Under the pieces are notes generated by a model, which was given only the letters and a program-made list of their open reading frames with translations, did not search any database and was not told the origin of the DNA. DNA of 64,000 bases from Rostrohypoxylon terebratum (Eukaryota > Ascomycota > Sordariomycetes > Xylariales > Hypoxylaceae): NCBI GenBank assembly GCA_022497145.1, contig MU385872.1, positions 62,001 to 126,000 of the forward strand, given 5' to 3'. Positions 11,295-23,289 of this stretch are shown here, piece by piece; position 1 is the first letter of the stretch, and every line of letters starts with the position of its first letter. A program made the translations under genes and the position numbers.

Positions 11295-12463
11295 ATGAAG
11301 TCCGCTATCCTATACCTTTTCGCCCCCTTGACGGCATTGGCCGCTCCCGCCGAGATCGCCGAGCGACAGGCCGCCGACAGCATCGACGCCTTAATCAAGG
11401 CTAAGGGAAAGCTATACTATGGAACTTGCGCCGACCAGAACCGTCTTTCGACTGGAAAGTCCGCCGACGTAATCAAGGCAGACTTCGGTCAAGTAACTCC
11501 CGAAAACAGCATGAAGTGGGACAGCACCGAGCCCTCCGAGGGAAACTTCAACTTCGCCGGAGGTGATTACCTCGTTGACTGGGCTACGGCAAACAACAAG
11601 ACGATCCGTGGGCACACCCTTTGCTGGCACTCTCAACTGCCCGGCTGGGTCTCCAACATCAGGGACAAGGCGAAGCTGACTTCAGTTCTCGAGAACCACG
11701 TTACCACCCTGGTGACCCGGTACAAGGGCAAGATTCGCGCGTGGGATGTCGTGAACGAGATCTTCAACGAAGACGGCTCCTTGCGCCAATCTGTCTTCTC
11801 CCAAGTCCTAGGCGAGGACTTCGTCCGCATCGCCTTTGAAGCTGCCCGCAAGGCCGACCCTGACGCCAAGCTGTACATCAACGACTACAACCTCGATCAA
11901 CCCAACTAGTACGTATATCAAAACTTCCAATCGTTTGGATCGCATACCCGAAACTTCAAGTTCAAACCATTCCTCTCAAAACTCTATAACCATAGTCACT
12001 AACTGTATGAAACAGTGCCAAGACCACCACAGGCATGATCAACCACGTCAAGAAGTGGCTCGAAGCCGGCATCCCCATCGACGGCATCGGGTCGCAAGCC
12101 CACCTGACGAGCGGTCTCGCCGCTCAAGCCGGCGCCACCATCAAGGCTCTCGCCGCCAGCGGTGTCAGCGAGGTCGCCTTCACCGAGGTGGACATTCAAA
12201 CCGCGCCCGCCAACGACTACGCCCAGGTCACCAAGGCTTGTCTCGACGAGCCCAAGTGTGTCGGTATCACTGTCTGGGGTGTCCGGGATCCCGTAAGTAA
12301 CTCCTTGCCCTTCTCCCTATGCGAGGCGTTCGTCCTTTAGGGGTTAATTAGCTGACTGAAGACGCGATAGGACTCCTGGAGAGCTAGCACCAACCCTCTC
12401 TTATTCGACAGTGGCTTCAACCCCAAGCCCGCATACACTGCCGTCGTGAACGCTCTGAAATAA
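11295..12463 (+). CDS. Secreted endo-1,4-beta-xylanase, GH10
   Basis: Hydrolyses internal beta-1,4-xylosidic bonds of xylan outside the cell. Three exons: 11295-11908, 12016-12292 and 12371-12463, with clean splice phases (the stop at 12461-12463 is included), giving 327 aa, the size of a single-domain GH10 enzyme. Residues 1-17 form a signal peptide (MKSAILYLFAPLTALAA), followed by a short propeptide ending AERQ. Family motifs are TPENSMKWDSTEP, GHTLCWHSQLPGWV and DVVNEIFNEDG with the acid/base Glu155, then TEVDIQT with the nucleophile Glu262. The CLDEPKC cysteine pair and the TVWGVRDPDSWR motif follow near the C-terminus. No carbohydrate-binding module is present. It is convergent with the PAR32-like gene downstream. 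The promoter carries possible XlnR and CreA sites. Confidence 0.97.
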
Positions 12464-12967
12464 GCTAGCGGCGCCTTTCTGACCCGCCAGGGGAGAAGAA
12501 TGTTTGGAGTTCGCTAGGACTACCTTATGATCTAATTGTATATATTGCTCAACCAGATATATAAATATCACCGCTGAACCCAAACGTGAAAATTGAATAT
12601 AAGCGATATGACGACTCGAGCATCACGGACTAACCATAGCGGCGCCACCTCATGAATGCGATTGTATGGCAGGATATCATCGTAGTGTAAATTCAAATGA
12701 AAAACCAGCAGCGATGCAGCTACCAGCCGGGATATTAAGTTAAAATCAAGAGACAAACTTTTCTCTCTTCCTTTTCGCTGTCTCCGTCTCCGTCACAACG
12801 CAAAGAGAAAGGTACTCATATTCTCGTCAACTTCCATTTCCACCACACCATCCATCTTACATAGCCCACCTCCTTCCCAGCCGTCCCCATCCCCGTTCTC
12901 ATCCCTATCCCTATCTCCACAACCCACCCTCTGCTTCTCACGGGCCCACGGCCACATCTCCTCCCAC
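12464..12967. other. Convergent intergenic region
   Basis: Shared 3' flank of the xylanase (+) and PAR32-like (-) genes. It contains no open frame of interest. 12760-12960 is strongly C/T-rich on the + strand. A stretch near 12530-12570 rich in TATAT is a plausible polyadenylation region for the xylanase transcript. Confidence 0.55.
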
Positions 12968-13526
12968 CTACTTCTTAAAAACGCCGAAAATCTTATGTTT
13001 CAATTTATCAGCCAAGCCCTGGTTCGCCTTGGCGGCGGTGCCGGTGGGGGAGTCGACGACCTTGGAGGCGGCGGCGTGGTGCTGCTTGGGCTCGTGCTTG
13101 GCTTCGTGCTTGGCTTCGTGCTTGGCCTTGTCCTCGGGCGAGAGGTGCACGTTGGCGGCGCCGCCGCGGCCGACGTGGAAGCTGGCGTCGTCGGTCGAGG
13201 GCCGCGTGGCCTCCTCCGGCACGACCTCCCGGTCCGCGCGTACAGGTGCCGGGGGCACCGTCGCGTCGGCTATGTTCGCTGCGCCTGTTCGAGGGGGGGA
13301 TTGGGTGTTAGTAAGGATGCGACTAGGGTGAGATAATGTGCGATGTTGTTGAAGAAACAATTAGGAAAAGCGGGGTTGCCGTACCTCCTCTGCCGGTGCT
13401 AAATGCGCCGTCGCCGTGGCTGCCTTCCGGGCCCTCGCGCACGATCTCGCCGTCGACGTATTTGGTGTTGTCCTCGTGGATGTTGCCGGCGCCGCCACGG
13501 CCGTGCGAAACCTCGGGCGTCGTCAT
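12968..13526 (-). CDS. PAR32-like DUF3602 protein
   Basis: Two exons, 13385-13526 and 12968-13284 (100-nt intron), encode 152 aa. The protein has three copies of the family motif GRGGAxN: HGRGGAGNIHED near residue 9, TGRGGAANIADA across the splice junction, and VGRGGAANVHLS near residue 86. The exact restoration of the second motif by splicing supports the intron. The middle contains the tandem KHEAKHEAKHEPK and the tail is basic (LKHKIFGVFKK). DUF3602 includes yeast PAR32, a protein phosphorylated after rapamycin and implicated in TORC1 and ammonium-transporter regulation; in this organism the role is inferred only. The protein is hydrophilic and probably disordered, with no signal peptide or membrane segment. 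Confidence 0.88.
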
Positions 13527-13923
13527 TGTGGATGAATCTGCGATAAGTGTGGTTCTCCTAGTTAGGTACACGATCCGAGATTTAAAAGAATTGGCTGTTG
13601 ATTTGTAGCGGGATGTAAGGGAGATATAGCTCCCCGCGAAGTGGATGGGGGGCTTTTTGTGTATAAAAGAGAGAGAGAGAACACCTAACCCATCACGTCT
13701 TTTGATCACAAATACAAATCACACATGAGGTATTAGGCAGGCGGTTGAGGGATATTATAGGTAGGTATAATGAAGGTCTTAACAGTCTGGATGGTTTCAA
13801 TGGATTGGATGCTGTTGAGGAATTACATACCTGTATTATGTATTTTTTATTGTTGAAGTTGGGGAAATTTGAAATGTTGGAAGGAATTAGGAAGGACGTC
13901 GGGGAAGTACAAGATAGTACAAT

Positions 13924-13968
13924 ACAGTCAGTACAGTCAGTACAGTCAGTACAGTCAGTACAGTCAGT
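13924..13968. repeat. 9-bp minisatellite, unit GTACAGTCA
   Basis: About five near-perfect tandem copies of GTACAGTCA directly adjoin one another. The array lies upstream of the PAR32-like gene in non-coding DNA. Confidence 0.9.
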
Positions 13969-15293
13969 CCCCTAGAATATCTGGAATACAGCCCGAAGAG
14001 ATAGCCGCAACTTTCCCGATTCTCCCTCCTCAGTTCTTTCTCTCTTTTCCGTCTGACCTTTCCGTTTCTACTTTATACTTTATACATACAGCCCTTGCCC
14101 ATGTTCATGCCACGCCCTATCATGCCAGTACCCGTCTAGGTCCACAGCGGCACAGCCTAGTAGACCTAGAATCCTAGATGGACGCCCGCCGCCAACTTTG
14201 TGAGATATCATATCAGCCCTGAAAAACTGTATCGGAGTTCCAAGTTTTTTTTGGTCGCGACCAATGATATCCTCCCAAAGACTTCGTGCAAGCTTCTAGA
14301 AAAGCGACAGAAATGGAGGGAAACTACAGTAACCCGACCAATTGTTCCCATTTGCCCTCACACATCAGCAATTCAGCCGTACCTGATGGTCGCTAAGAGG
14401 TAGAATTTGGTTTTTGTCAGTTCCCTGACGTAATTCTAGCTTCTCATCTGGCGATAAGATGGTAGGTTGTGAATGGCTGATCGGCGACTCTTTCAGGGGT
14501 CATTAACGATGCCAAGAGAATTAGTGCCTCGTCCCAAGCTCTTTCATGATAGGATGGGGTGATAGCTTCCTTGGAGAAGGTCCAAGCTTCTAATCGGAGC
14601 TTGTGTGGGGTTTTAGCATTGCGTACAGGCTTTAAAGAGTTAAAACATCTCATCTAATACCTAGGTAACCTTGGAACTTGAGACGATTTCTTTTCAATTA
14701 TATACTCGCGTACCTACCTATTATACATGTGACAAGTAAGTAAAGATAGGTACGGCAAGAATGAAACTTGGGCTTTCTCGGTTATGCTTTAGGTACCGGC
14801 ATACCCAAAACTACTCAAAGCTAATATATTAGGATGAGAGATATTTGACAATGGAAAAGGACAGTTTACTCCGGGGCCTTGATCACGAAGCGGAAAGGTT
14901 GGCATTATATCAAACTGGAAGCCACTGCTTTGCGCTATTACAACTTCTCGTATGCGCGCTGTTTATTTATTTATTTTTTGGCATGAGAAGGTCTATTTCT
15001 GTCGAGTTACGAGTTACGGCCCTTTGTATGGTTCGCAGAGCGTATCGATCGGTGGACTAACGTACGGGTATTCTTGGTTGTCGTGATAAGTGGCTGGCTG
15101 GTTATCTGTCCTGAGGTTGGTTTGTGGATGGCGGCTTGCCGCGAGATGTTGATCTCGCTCCGGTCTCCTCGTTTGCGATACCAGAAAAATGCGTATATTT
15201 TGAACTAGTGAAGGAATCAAGAAAGTTCCATGTCTAGCAGTCGTATTTTGAAACCTTGGAAGCTAATTGATACGGCCGCTCCTTGTTTGGCTG

Positions 15294-15324
15294 TACCTAG
15301 GACCTAGGACCTAGGTCCTAGGTA
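15294..15324. repeat. CCTAGG-rich quasi-palindrome
   Basis: Alternating CCTAGG and AC/TC dinucleotides form an almost perfect inverted repeat (ACCTAGG units on one side, CCTAGGT units on the other). Shorter relatives occur at 6487, 10193, 16591, 30265 and 37217. Confidence 0.8.
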
Positions 15325-16590
15325 ATACTAGTGGAAGTAATCAAACTTGTCACTTTTCAGCATACCAACTTCCGTATATGCGCGTCTCTACGGACGAACA
15401 CGACAACACGACAACCCGTAACACGTTTTTCAACAATCCAATCTCGGGTATCCCCGAAAGCTCTTTGTGTGTGTTTGTTCAATAAGATTGATATCGCGTG
15501 GCATCTACGTCCTCGGTTCCCTTCGTGCGATTAACTGGGATCCCTTTGAGCATGTTGACAATAGTTCTCGGTTAATGCAATTCCGTTCGAATTAAACGAA
15601 TGATACGCACTAAGAGTTATTATGGGAAGTAGTGACGTCTTGATGCCTGGCTAGAAACACCACAGAATAAGGTAGAAAGTGAGGTCATAGGCTAAGAGTA
15701 CCTTGTGATTGATTTTTGATATATGCGATTTACCTCCGTAAACATGAAGCTGCCTTCTAGTACTTAATTGCCGATGATACTTATCAGTGATCTAGAATAT
15801 TGCGTTAGCAAGATCGGCCCTCATTGGTGGATCTTACAATATGCATGTCATCTGTTACCATCGTGTAGAATCATGCCGCTACCCATTGTGGCGTCCTTTA
15901 CCACCGAATCGGAGTAGGGTCAAATCATGGTTACCTGGTTCAAGGAAACGCCTAACAACTTTGGAAAGCAATGACGTTGCGCTAAGACGGGTGTCGTCTT
16001 CCAAGATCCTACGATGTTAGCCCTGTGACCGAAGGAGGATATTTCTTAGAGTCTCCTTGACCACCTGCTCAAGCGAGTGAAAAACTTGCCGATGTAGCTA
16101 CCTGGTAAATGCCTACCATTGGGTTTAATGTGTGTGCACGGCTTTGATATGGGACCGAATAACATATCCAAGTTGTGAAAATAGACACTATCACTAAGAA
16201 TTACTAGAAGTAGTGACGTTGTTTGAGACATCAAGTATAAAGTCAAGTGCTTGATTCGGCAGTTTTATAATCATACCTAAAGCAAGACATCTCCCGGTAG
16301 CTGGTGGCTCAGGAGGTTTTTTATTATCACAGGTAACATTTAAATTTTTTATAGACGAAGACGACCTGCTGGTTTTCCATAGAGACTTCAAGTATGGTCA
16401 TGTAGCCCCCTATGTTTGGCCACCGGCCCCTATATTCTCTGATCATATGAGGCTTCCAAGGTTGGGAGTTCCGGATTTAGCGGTCGACGTTATTCCCCGA
16501 AGCTTTGTGCAACAATCATATCTTACCTGCTTATGTTTGATTTTAACCTCATTTAACCTTTTTCTCAGTCGACCTTAGAAGGTATAATGT

Positions 16591-16607
16591 TACCTAGGAC
16601 CTAGGTA
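16591..16607. repeat. CCTAGG quasi-palindrome
   Basis: TACCTAGGACCTAGGTA, an odd-length inverted repeat related to the element at 15294-15324. It is intergenic. Confidence 0.7.
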
Positions 16608-16946
16608 AAGAGGGTGTGGTGTGGCACGTGTAACTGAATCGGGACCCTAAAGGGAGAGAGCGCTAAGATAAGCGCACGGTACAGGCTCCCCGAACAGAGA
16701 GCTTAAGCCTTAGGGGATCAATGATTTCCAAGGTTATGATCTAGACCGATTAGATTCCCCGGTAAGGCAGGTAGATATATTGAATATGCGTAGAAATGGA
16801 GTTAGAAATGGAGTCATGTGTAGTTCGTCCACCTATTTGTCCGCAAGACTAGCGGGAATATATCCTTAGTGTCGGTAAGTAGAGAACTATCGAACCGGAC
16901 CGCATCACGGCGCTTAAAAAGTGATCGCGAGATTGGCACGGGGTTA

Positions 16947-16988
16947 CCAAGGCTGCACCAAGGCTGCACCAAGACTGCACCAAGACTG
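16947..16988. repeat. 11-bp minisatellite, unit CCAAGGCTGCA
   Basis: Nearly four tandem copies; the later two carry G to A in the GGC part (CCAAGACTGCA). Intergenic. Confidence 0.85.
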
Positions 16989-17200
16989 TGTGGCCTTCCA
17001 ATCGGACCTTCACACCTATTCGCTTAGGTACCGGCCTCACAGCTTGCATACTATACCGAGCAAGTAGACAAAATCCGATCTAAGAGGCGCATACTACCTC
17101 AAGGCCTGCATAGGTAGCAAGGAAGTCCTGGGCGGCAATGAATCGTATTGGGGATCCCGGTCTAACTCCATCTCACCCCAATGTCAATCCCCCGCGATAT

Positions 17201-17230
17201 CTACCAATACCTACCAATATCTACCAATAC
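17201..17230. repeat. 10-bp tandem repeat, unit CTACCAATAY
   Basis: Three direct copies of CTACCAATAC/CTACCAATAT in intergenic DNA. Confidence 0.8.
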
Positions 17231-17734
17231 GAGTGCCGAGGGATTGGTGAGATTTGCTGCTAGATGACATACCCCCCGGCACCCCGGCACCCCGGATCCG
17301 CCTTGACCGCTGGAGACTGGAGACTGGAGTTCGTCGTGTGGGGAATGAGACGTGGGGTCGTTGTTGTTTTTCTTGTCTGACATGTCCAACACGTCCAACC
17401 CAACATGCCATCAACCATGCCTATACGTAGTAAGCAACTATTAGTTAAAAACAAAAAACAGAGGTAATTAGTAACAAATCTGGGGTTACCTAAATCGTTT
17501 TATTGAATCACTTCTCTACCTGCCTAAGAAAGAAAATATCGTATTGTTTGTGGTCTAGGTCTATGATTCCAACGAACTAATGAGATGGGGGGTTATGTAG
17601 GGGTAAGAGGCGCAATATGGTCTGTATGGTGCGATGAAAACCGACGACCAGAAGATTTTCAGGGGAAATTACAAGATCAAGCTTCGGCCAGAAACAGCGA
17701 CCAAAGCCAAGGCCAATACCCCGTCTACCCCGTC

Positions 17735-17758
17735 CTGCCCATCTGCCCATCTGCCCAT
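17735..17758. repeat. 8-bp tandem repeat, unit CTGCCCAT
   Basis: Three perfect direct copies in intergenic DNA. Confidence 0.8.
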
Positions 17759-18678
17759 CTCCAAATTTTCTCTTTTGAAGGCAAACTTGGAATCCAATCA
17801 CGAGCTCAGAATAAGTTTTTTTCTAACTTTCTTTATTTACCCCCCTAGCCCCCTTAAAGGAAATTACTACCTGCTGCGTGACTATATCACGGGCGAACGT
17901 GCCAAGGTCCCGACCGGTCTCTGAGGGGAAGGGGGGAAAGCTGCAGCGGGTTGCAATGCTGCACCAGGAACGTAGGGCATTTTTTGGAGAAAGCGCGTCC
18001 AAAGTTGAAATGCTAATGCCGCCAATGCTGCCATGCGACCCCGTGATGTGACCTACGTCGTAGCTACCTACCTAGTAACCATCAAAGCCCCATTCTGCAC
18101 GCGCCTACCTGCGAGAAGAAAGAACATCGATACATCCATCCGATACATGATACATACATCCGTGTCCAGTGTCTAGTGATTGACGATAGGACGTCTTAGG
18201 TCTTAGGTATTAGGTTTTGTCTTGCATATAAGTCGCCATGGATAACCCACAGCTTTCCGAGAGAATCAAGAGGCAATTCCTTCCGAATGGGTGAGAACCT
18301 TCCAAGGTTACCTATATTATAACTTACCTAAGACTTAAGTCTTCAAGTAACAGGATATACCTGTATACGTTACCTACTTACCTACCTACTTACCTATCTA
18401 CCTATTTACATACCTCTTAAAAGTAATTTACCAGGTTGTTTGTGAGTGGATCGTCGCGTGCAATCTGCATTCTTTGCTTTTTGTATCCCATTACCAAGAA
18501 TTTACCACTCCTTCGGATATCGTATCGTGTTTTAGAAACCGATAGTTTATTGCTTACTATATATGAGCTCTTGATCTCTCGACACCTTATTTTCGGTCGC
18601 TGTTGTCACTATCCTATCATAGGCCTTACCACTGTCCCTCCTTGGATCGCTCATGTTAACTCAACCTCCCAAACCTCG

Positions 18679-21081
18679 ATGGCTTCCTCGCTTATAGCGA
18701 AGGCGTTCACCGCCTCGCTCCTAATCTCTACTGGGTTTGCACTACCACAGGAGACGCTCACAAGAAGTTCCTTCCGAGGAAGGGATTCTAAGTCTGATCG
18801 TAAGCTTGCTAATAAACTACGTAATGTCATACCTCAACTCACACGTGGCCAGTTATACAACCGGTATACCAGTCTTTCCCTCTCGGTACAATCAAGCCAC
18901 GAGGGTGGTTTAAAGACCAACTCTCACTGGAGGCTGACGGCCTTGCGGGAAACCTGTACGACTTCTACCGGTATGTCCACGACTCCATGTGGATAGGTGG
19001 CTCCTCGGAGTACTCGGTTCTCCATGAGTCTTCGCCATACTGGTTTAATAGTATTGTACCTCTTGCTTTTGGGTTAGACGACCCGAGACTTAAAGGACAA
19101 GTCTATGCCTATATGGATTATGTCCTTGATCATCAGCAGGACGATGGGTGGCTCGGACCTGAAACAACACCAGAGACTCGTGGATTGTGGGCTCGCTGTT
19201 ATTTCTTGGTAGGATTAATGGTACGTTGATCCTATGAGAAAAGAAATCTACTACTGTCCATTCTAGACGTGTTGAAAACCGCTTAGCTAACTGGCGTAGC
19301 AATATGCTCAAGCGGATCCTACGCAAACTGAAAGGATTGTGGATGCTATGCACCGATACATCCAAATTGCCAACAGTATGTTGAAAGATGGCTTCGCTGG
19401 GCTCATTGAGAAAGAGGGGCAAGATTATGACGGGGATGGGTTCGGTGCCATGAGGGCTCATGAGATGCACATTCCTCTACAATGGCTATACGAGAACCAC
19501 CCTCGAAACAGCTCACAACTTATATGGGAAACCATGGAGCTTATGATCGAAGGGAGTGTGGCGGCCAACAGCGACTGGAGGACGTACTGGGTGAAAGGTG
19601 TATACCCAGAGGTTACCTACACACCCAGAAATGAGCCCTTCAAGGATCTTTTTAATCATGGTGTAAACATGGCAGAAGGTATAGATCGAATGGCTTACCA
19701 TCATCCATGTTATTTGATTTACTAATGGTGATAGGTTTACGATATCCCCTTTCGATATACCGGATGACCCACGATGAGGCGCTGAAAACGCAAACTCGGA
19801 CTGCGGTAGATCTGTTATCGCAATATCATAGGTCTTTGGCCGGGACGATTATTGGGGATGAATTCATAACAGATCTCAACCCAATTAGAGGCGCTGAGTT
19901 ATGTACTGCTGCGGAGATGACGTTCTCCATGGCCTACATCCATCAGTATCTTGGCGATAATGACTTGGCAGACTGGGCTGAGCAGGTTGCATTCAACGCT
20001 GTACCCGGTTCAATCTTCCCGGATTGGTGGTCGCATCAATATGTGCAACAGGAGAATCAGGTAAGTTGATGGTCCTAAAGTCTCACGACATCAATTAACA
20101 CTAATTCTATAGCCTTGGTCACGTAATCTAGCAGTTTCTCCTGGCATGTGGGTAAACGTTGGATCTCGGGGTAATGTATTTGGCTTGGAGCCTAACTACG
20201 TCAGTTTTAATTATTCCTTGATTTCTTCGATGTGGTCGCTAACCTCACGATAGCCTTGCTGCACCGTTAATCACGGTCAAGCGTATCCGAAATTCTTAGC
20301 GAATTCCTTTACCCAGACTCAAGATGGAGGAATCGCCCACGTCTTGCTTATTCCTGGGAGCATCACCACTTCTTTGGATAACAACTTGGTGTCAATCCAG
20401 GCGGACACTATGTATCCCTTTGGAATGAACTTGAAATACACTATTCTATCAGCAGCCGAATTTTCGTTCTACGTTCGAATCCCTGGTTGGGCAGACCCAT
20501 CGAGCACTGTCACAGGACCCGACGGTAAAACCAGCAAGGTTTCCCCATCGGATCAGGGGCTTCAGAAAATCTCGATTCGCAGAGGTCTCAGCACCGTTAC
20601 TGTTAATCTTAATACAGAGCCGCGCGTGGTCACGAGGGCCAACAATACCGCCGCGATTTATTATGGCCCGTTACTGTACTCCCTCCACATCGACTCTAAC
20701 GTGTCAACTGTACCTCCAGTTGCCTTCAGCGGTGACGCAGTACCGAGCACCAGCACAACGTCTCACACGCACGACCATGTTATCGAGCCTGAGAGTATCT
20801 GGAACGTTGCGATCGACCCTTCGCAGATTAGGGTGGCACAAGCAGACGTGTCAACCCTTGCAAACCCCATCTGGGACCTGAATGCTCCGCCAATTGAGCT
20901 TCGCGTAGCCGCCGTTGAGATCGACTGGCCTCTGGAGTATGACACGGCAGCAGACCCGCCTCTTAAACCGAACATTACCGGAAGGCCGTTTAGTGCACGC
21001 TTTGTGCCTTTCGGAAGCGCTAAGATACACATGGCGCATCTACCGGTCGTCCAAATGGCGAAGGTAGACCTATCGAATTGA
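18679..21081 (+). CDS. Secreted GH127 (DUF1680) glycosidase, beta-L-arabinofuranosidase type
   Basis: Six exons: 18679-18799, 18853-19220, 19300-19678, 19735-20060, 20113-20199 and 20254-21081, giving 702 aa. All introns are 52-79 nt and in phase. Residues 1-20 are a signal peptide. Family motifs are FPLGTIKPRGWFKDQL, then EADGLAGNLYDFYRYVHDS, then DYVLDHQQDDGWLGPETTPE, followed by the catalytic-site segments. The characterised GH127 enzyme HypBA1 uses a zinc-bound Cys nucleophile, with a Glu-x-Cys and a Cys-Cys pair as ligands. Here Glu344-x-Cys346 (GAELC) and Cys429-Cys430 (NYPCCTVNH) are both kept, so the protein should be active. The C-terminal half is beta-sandwich-like. The true substrate may be another beta-linked sugar, since GH127 and relatives are diverse. 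The start at 18679 was chosen over an upstream in-frame start because it places the hydrophobic signal at the N-terminus. Confidence 0.92.
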
Positions 21082-21774
21082 TAGGTATAATCATAGTGTA
21101 TATTGACGAACGAATGGATATAACGCATAGATGATTATAGAGCATACGTGTCTTGGAGTAGCGTTCTTGTAATCACTAGGATAATTCATAATTCAAGTTT
21201 TATTTTTCTGGCATAGCTGGCTGTATGCGCTAAATAGATAACGGAATATTACGAGGACGAGCCCCCTTTATAGCGCCTGAGCTTATATGAACCACATCTA
21301 GGCGTACATTCACTCGTATATCCATGGGAAGTCTAAGCGGTAGCGTGCTGGTTGCTTGGATTTATTTTCCATAGCTTAAACTTTGTTGTATATTCAACGC
21401 ATGTGCTATGATGCTCTACTACTCATCTATATCATCTATGTGCTAGATTCTACCTACCTATAGGTAGGTAGGTACCTAGTAGGTAAGCATACATCTCAGA
21501 TGTGCTCTGTCGATAAAAAGATTCTATCTTCAACTCCATCCCCCCTTACTAGGATAGCCTCGGCTCATATCACATATTTTAGGAGGGGAACGACCTTTTA
21601 CCTCTCTTTCTTCGATGCACAGAGAGTTTACCTAAAAATGAATAATGGAAGCGAGTGACTCCACCCTATCCTGATACAATAACGACCTCCTTATCGTCAC
21701 CTCCCTGCACTACTCTAAGGTCTGGATAATCAAAATAATCTTGGGAAACGTTATGCGTTGTTTGTACTTGCCCC
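21082..21774. other. Convergent intergenic region
   Basis: Lies between the 3' ends of the GH127 and SprT-like genes. It has no gene, and has a TAGGTAGG/CCTACC inverted microsatellite at about 21452-21485. Confidence 0.55.
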
Positions 21775-22773
21775 TCAATGCCAGCCGTGGAACCTCCACT
21801 GCCTCATGTGATGAGGGATGCTATTCTCCAGCCGGATCTGGTTATTCTTGAGGGCCGGCGCGACGACCACTTCATTCCCATCTGCACTGAAGTATATTAG
21901 GTATCCAGGGCTCTGCTGTGGACGGACACTGTTGAGAGATGATCTCTGAGTCTCACTCATAAGGCTATTCTCGTATTCGTAATATTCTTTTGTGCTGCTA
22001 CTGATCGATTCTCCGGGACAATCCTGGGCATCTAGCATACTTAATTCCCTATCGCCGTTAGAGACGCCCCATCGCCTGAGCTCGGTCAGAACGAGACGGT
22101 GAAGCATCAGGAAGAGGGGCCCATGCGCGTTTCCCGGGAGGCCTATGGTATTGAGACGGTCTCTGTCGCATCCCGCGCAATCGCACGCGAATAACATGAA
22201 ATACGCGTGCACCATTTCGTGCATGAGAGTTGACAAGAGAGAACTCAAGGGGTGGATTGTGCCCCTTGAATTGACATCGATGGTGATCTCCACATATGAG
22301 AGGCCATTTGCATTTTGGCGGGAGGCGGTACCGTCATACCACCACCGCTGCGGCGGAGGGTCTTGCTGTACAACATCAAAGCCGCCGATTATCACGCAAC
22401 GATTCCGTAGGAGCCCGAAGAAGAAAAACTCATCCATATACTTGAGAAACTCGAGAAGATCCTCATTTGAATTTTGTAAGAAAGCAGTTTCCTGGACAGC
22501 ATTTATACCGTAAAAACTATTCCGCCTTTGAAACTGACCGAGGAAGTCTTGACGCGCCCGGATCTGGGATGTGCTTAACTCGCCATCCGTCCGGTCATGG
22601 AAGGCCGCGACGGTGTAATTGAGAAGAGCACGGGGATGGTACGCGTGTAAGTACAGCTTCGGGCGCATGAAATTTGGAAAGGGGGCATACTGAGGGAATT
22701 GGCAATGAGTGATATTCTTCCCATTTCGATCCTTTATGGGTATAAGCGGACTGTTGGGTGTGGTATAAGACAT
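21775..22773 (-). CDS. SprT-like zinc metalloprotease domain protein
   Basis: An intronless frame of 332 aa with ATG at 22771-22773. The core has the SprT-like signature: LMHEMVHAYFMLF with H185, E186 and H189 forming HExxH, then a third likely zinc ligand in GNAHGPLFLMLHRLV. A short Cys cluster CDCAGC follows the HEMVH helix. The N-terminal third (YLHAYHPRALLNYTVAAFHD) and the acidic, Ser-rich C-terminus are typical of fungal proteins of this kind, which are uncharacterised. SprT-type proteases such as Spartan/Wss1 act on DNA-protein crosslinks, but no DNA- or ubiquitin-binding motif is seen, so that role is not assigned. No signal peptide is seen. Confidence 0.85.
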   Translation of the reverse strand: MSYTTPNSPLIPIKDRNGKNITHCQFPQYAPFPNFMRPKLYLHAYHPRALLNYTVAAFHDRTDGELSTSQIRARQDFLGQFQRRNSFYGINAVQETAFLQNSNEDLLEFLKYMDEFFFFGLLRNRCVIIGGFDVVQQDPPPQRWWYDGTASRQNANGLSYVEITIDVNSRGTIHPLSSLLSTLMHEMVHAYFMLFACDCAGCDRDRLNTIGLPGNAHGPLFLMLHRLVLTELRRWGVSNGDRELSMLDAQDCPGESISSSTKEYYEYENSLMSETQRSSLNSVRPQQSPGYLIYFSADGNEVVVAPALKNNQIRLENSIPHHMRQWRFHGWH

Positions 22774-23289
22774 GGCTATTATCTATGCTGTTTAGGATTA
22801 GCCGTAAATTACTCGGGAATCGCGAAGTTGGAAAAAAATCTGCTTGAGTTGTTTGAATAGGTAGTCGATCGTTTGATGATCGATATATCAACCTTTGAGG
22901 GTGTTCTAGACTCCTATTTATATCCGAATTGAGAAGACGGGTTGGATTCGTGAGATACTTCAAGGTAGTTCGGCCCTTGGAGGCAATTGATGCCTAAGGT
23001 TTTCTTTCGGACATCTTGGCCTGTCTAACAATTTCGATATAATCACTAGCAGAATCAGCGACAATGTTCTTGTATTTCCAGAATTGAGAAATATCTCATC
23101 TACGCAAAGCAAATTTGTCATTGATATATGGATAGGCTAAACTCATCATGATTAACGAAAATCTACTTTTTGATTACACGAAAACACTGAACAAGGAGCT
23201 GTCCCTTCACTAAAAGTCAAGATATATAATCACGATATACAAACCCGTAGCCCCCCGGAGCGCCCAATGCTAAACCCATGCTGTGAGAC
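22774..23289. other. Intergenic region
   Basis: 5' flank of the SprT-like gene and 3' flank of the tricalbin gene. It is AT-rich; no gene or repeat of note. Confidence 0.55.

Larger units (their letters stand above)
13527..18678. other. Gene-poor 5.1-kb region
   Basis: No gene could be supported. 13527-13720 is the 5' flank of the PAR32-like gene and includes a GA run (13668-13680). The remainder holds several minisatellites (listed separately), CCTAGG-rich quasi-palindromes at 15294-15324 and 16591-16607, and five copies of AACCTTGGAA or its complement. Small frames such as 14444-14653 (-) and 16194-16391 (-) have no recognisable homology. The part from about 18420 to 18678 is the 5' region of the GH127 gene. 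Confidence 0.6.

Noticed and set aside
16947..17230. Short direct repeats as a CRISPR array
   Set aside because: Units of 10-11 bp are directly adjacent with no spacers; this is minisatellite DNA in a eukaryotic genome.
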